Shown: piece by piece, positions 13,808 to 13,882 of the stretch
How positions within the stretch are numbered: the stretch's first letter is position 1
Layout of the letters: every line of letters starts with the position of its first letter
Assembly (NCBI GenBank): GCA_036741235.1
Contig: DAINSQ010000124.1
Span: 1 to 13,882 of the forward strand
Direction: 5' to 3'
Source: JABWBR01 sp036741235
GTDB taxonomy: Bacteria > Bacteroidota > Bacteroidia > Chitinophagales > Saprospiraceae
Length of the DNA: 13,882 nt
The notes under the pieces: model-generated
Told to the model about the DNA's origin: nothing
Seen by the model: the letters and a program-made list of their open reading frames with translations, nothing else
Databases searched by the model: none
Position numbers and translations under genes: made by a program

Positions 13808-13882
13808 TTGTAGGTTCTCTGTTGTACGTTGTAGGTTGTAGGTTTGTTTATAAGTTTAATAGTTTATAGGTTTATGAAGCAG
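13808..13882. repeat. Second copy of the heptamer/octamer element, cut by the window end
   Basis: This matches the left half and core of 9581-9705. It reads TTGTAGG, TTCTCTG, TTGTACG, TTGTAGG, TTGTAGG, then the same 40-base core. The last 54 bases (13829-13882) are identical to 9602-9655. It carries one extra heptamer, TTGTACG (13822-13828). It begins six bases after the regulator's TAG. The right arm, if present, lies beyond the window. Confidence 0.92.

Overview
The window looks like a chromosomal segment of a Bacteroidota bacterium. Evidence for this is a TonB-dependent receptor with an N-terminal carboxypeptidase-regulatory-like domain, TlpA-type lipoproteins, weak or A-rich leaders in place of purine-rich Shine-Dalgarno sites, and octamers matching the Bacteroidota -7 box (TAnnTTTG) upstream of several genes. 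The fairly high GC content and gene repertoire would suit Saprospiria-like lineages, but that placement is inference. I see no rRNA, tRNA, CRISPR array, transposase or phage gene.

Layout. At 1-123 there are two GC-rich hairpins and a three-unit octamer repeat, with no supported gene. At 124-4244, three genes run on the minus strand in very tight order: TonB-dependent receptor, queE (queuosine/7-deazaguanine pathway), and a two-module outer-membrane barrel protein. At 4329-5861 on the plus strand are a small VapB-like antitoxin followed by what may be a decayed toxin, then a TlpA-like thioredoxin-fold lipoprotein. At 5889-5950 there is an imperfect inverted repeat of heptamers. At 6011-9532 two convergent pairs follow: a secreted coiled-coil protein against a GNAT acetyltransferase, and a membrane-bound class III nucleotide cyclase against an uncharacterised exported protein. 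Each pair overlaps by exactly four bases at the stop codons. At 9581-9705 lies a large inverted-repeat element of heptamers around an octamer core. At 9706-12902 (minus) is a two-gene DNA-uptake operon: comEC, then a membrane-anchored protein with four helix-hairpin-helix modules. At 13052-13801 (plus) is a Nudix/winged-helix regulator whose Nudix box has lost catalytic glutamates; two perfect inverted repeats lie upstream. The window ends inside a second copy of the heptamer/octamer element.

How the genes relate. The receptor, QueE and barrel genes are probably co-transcribed, as are comEC and the helix-hairpin-helix gene. The rest look like single-gene housekeeping, envelope or signalling units. 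The least explained material is the family of short repeats (7- and 8-base units), which sits within about 30 bases downstream of four stop codons; two copies are nearly identical over 75 bases but differ by one heptamer. I do not see a clear new multi-gene defence or biosynthetic system.
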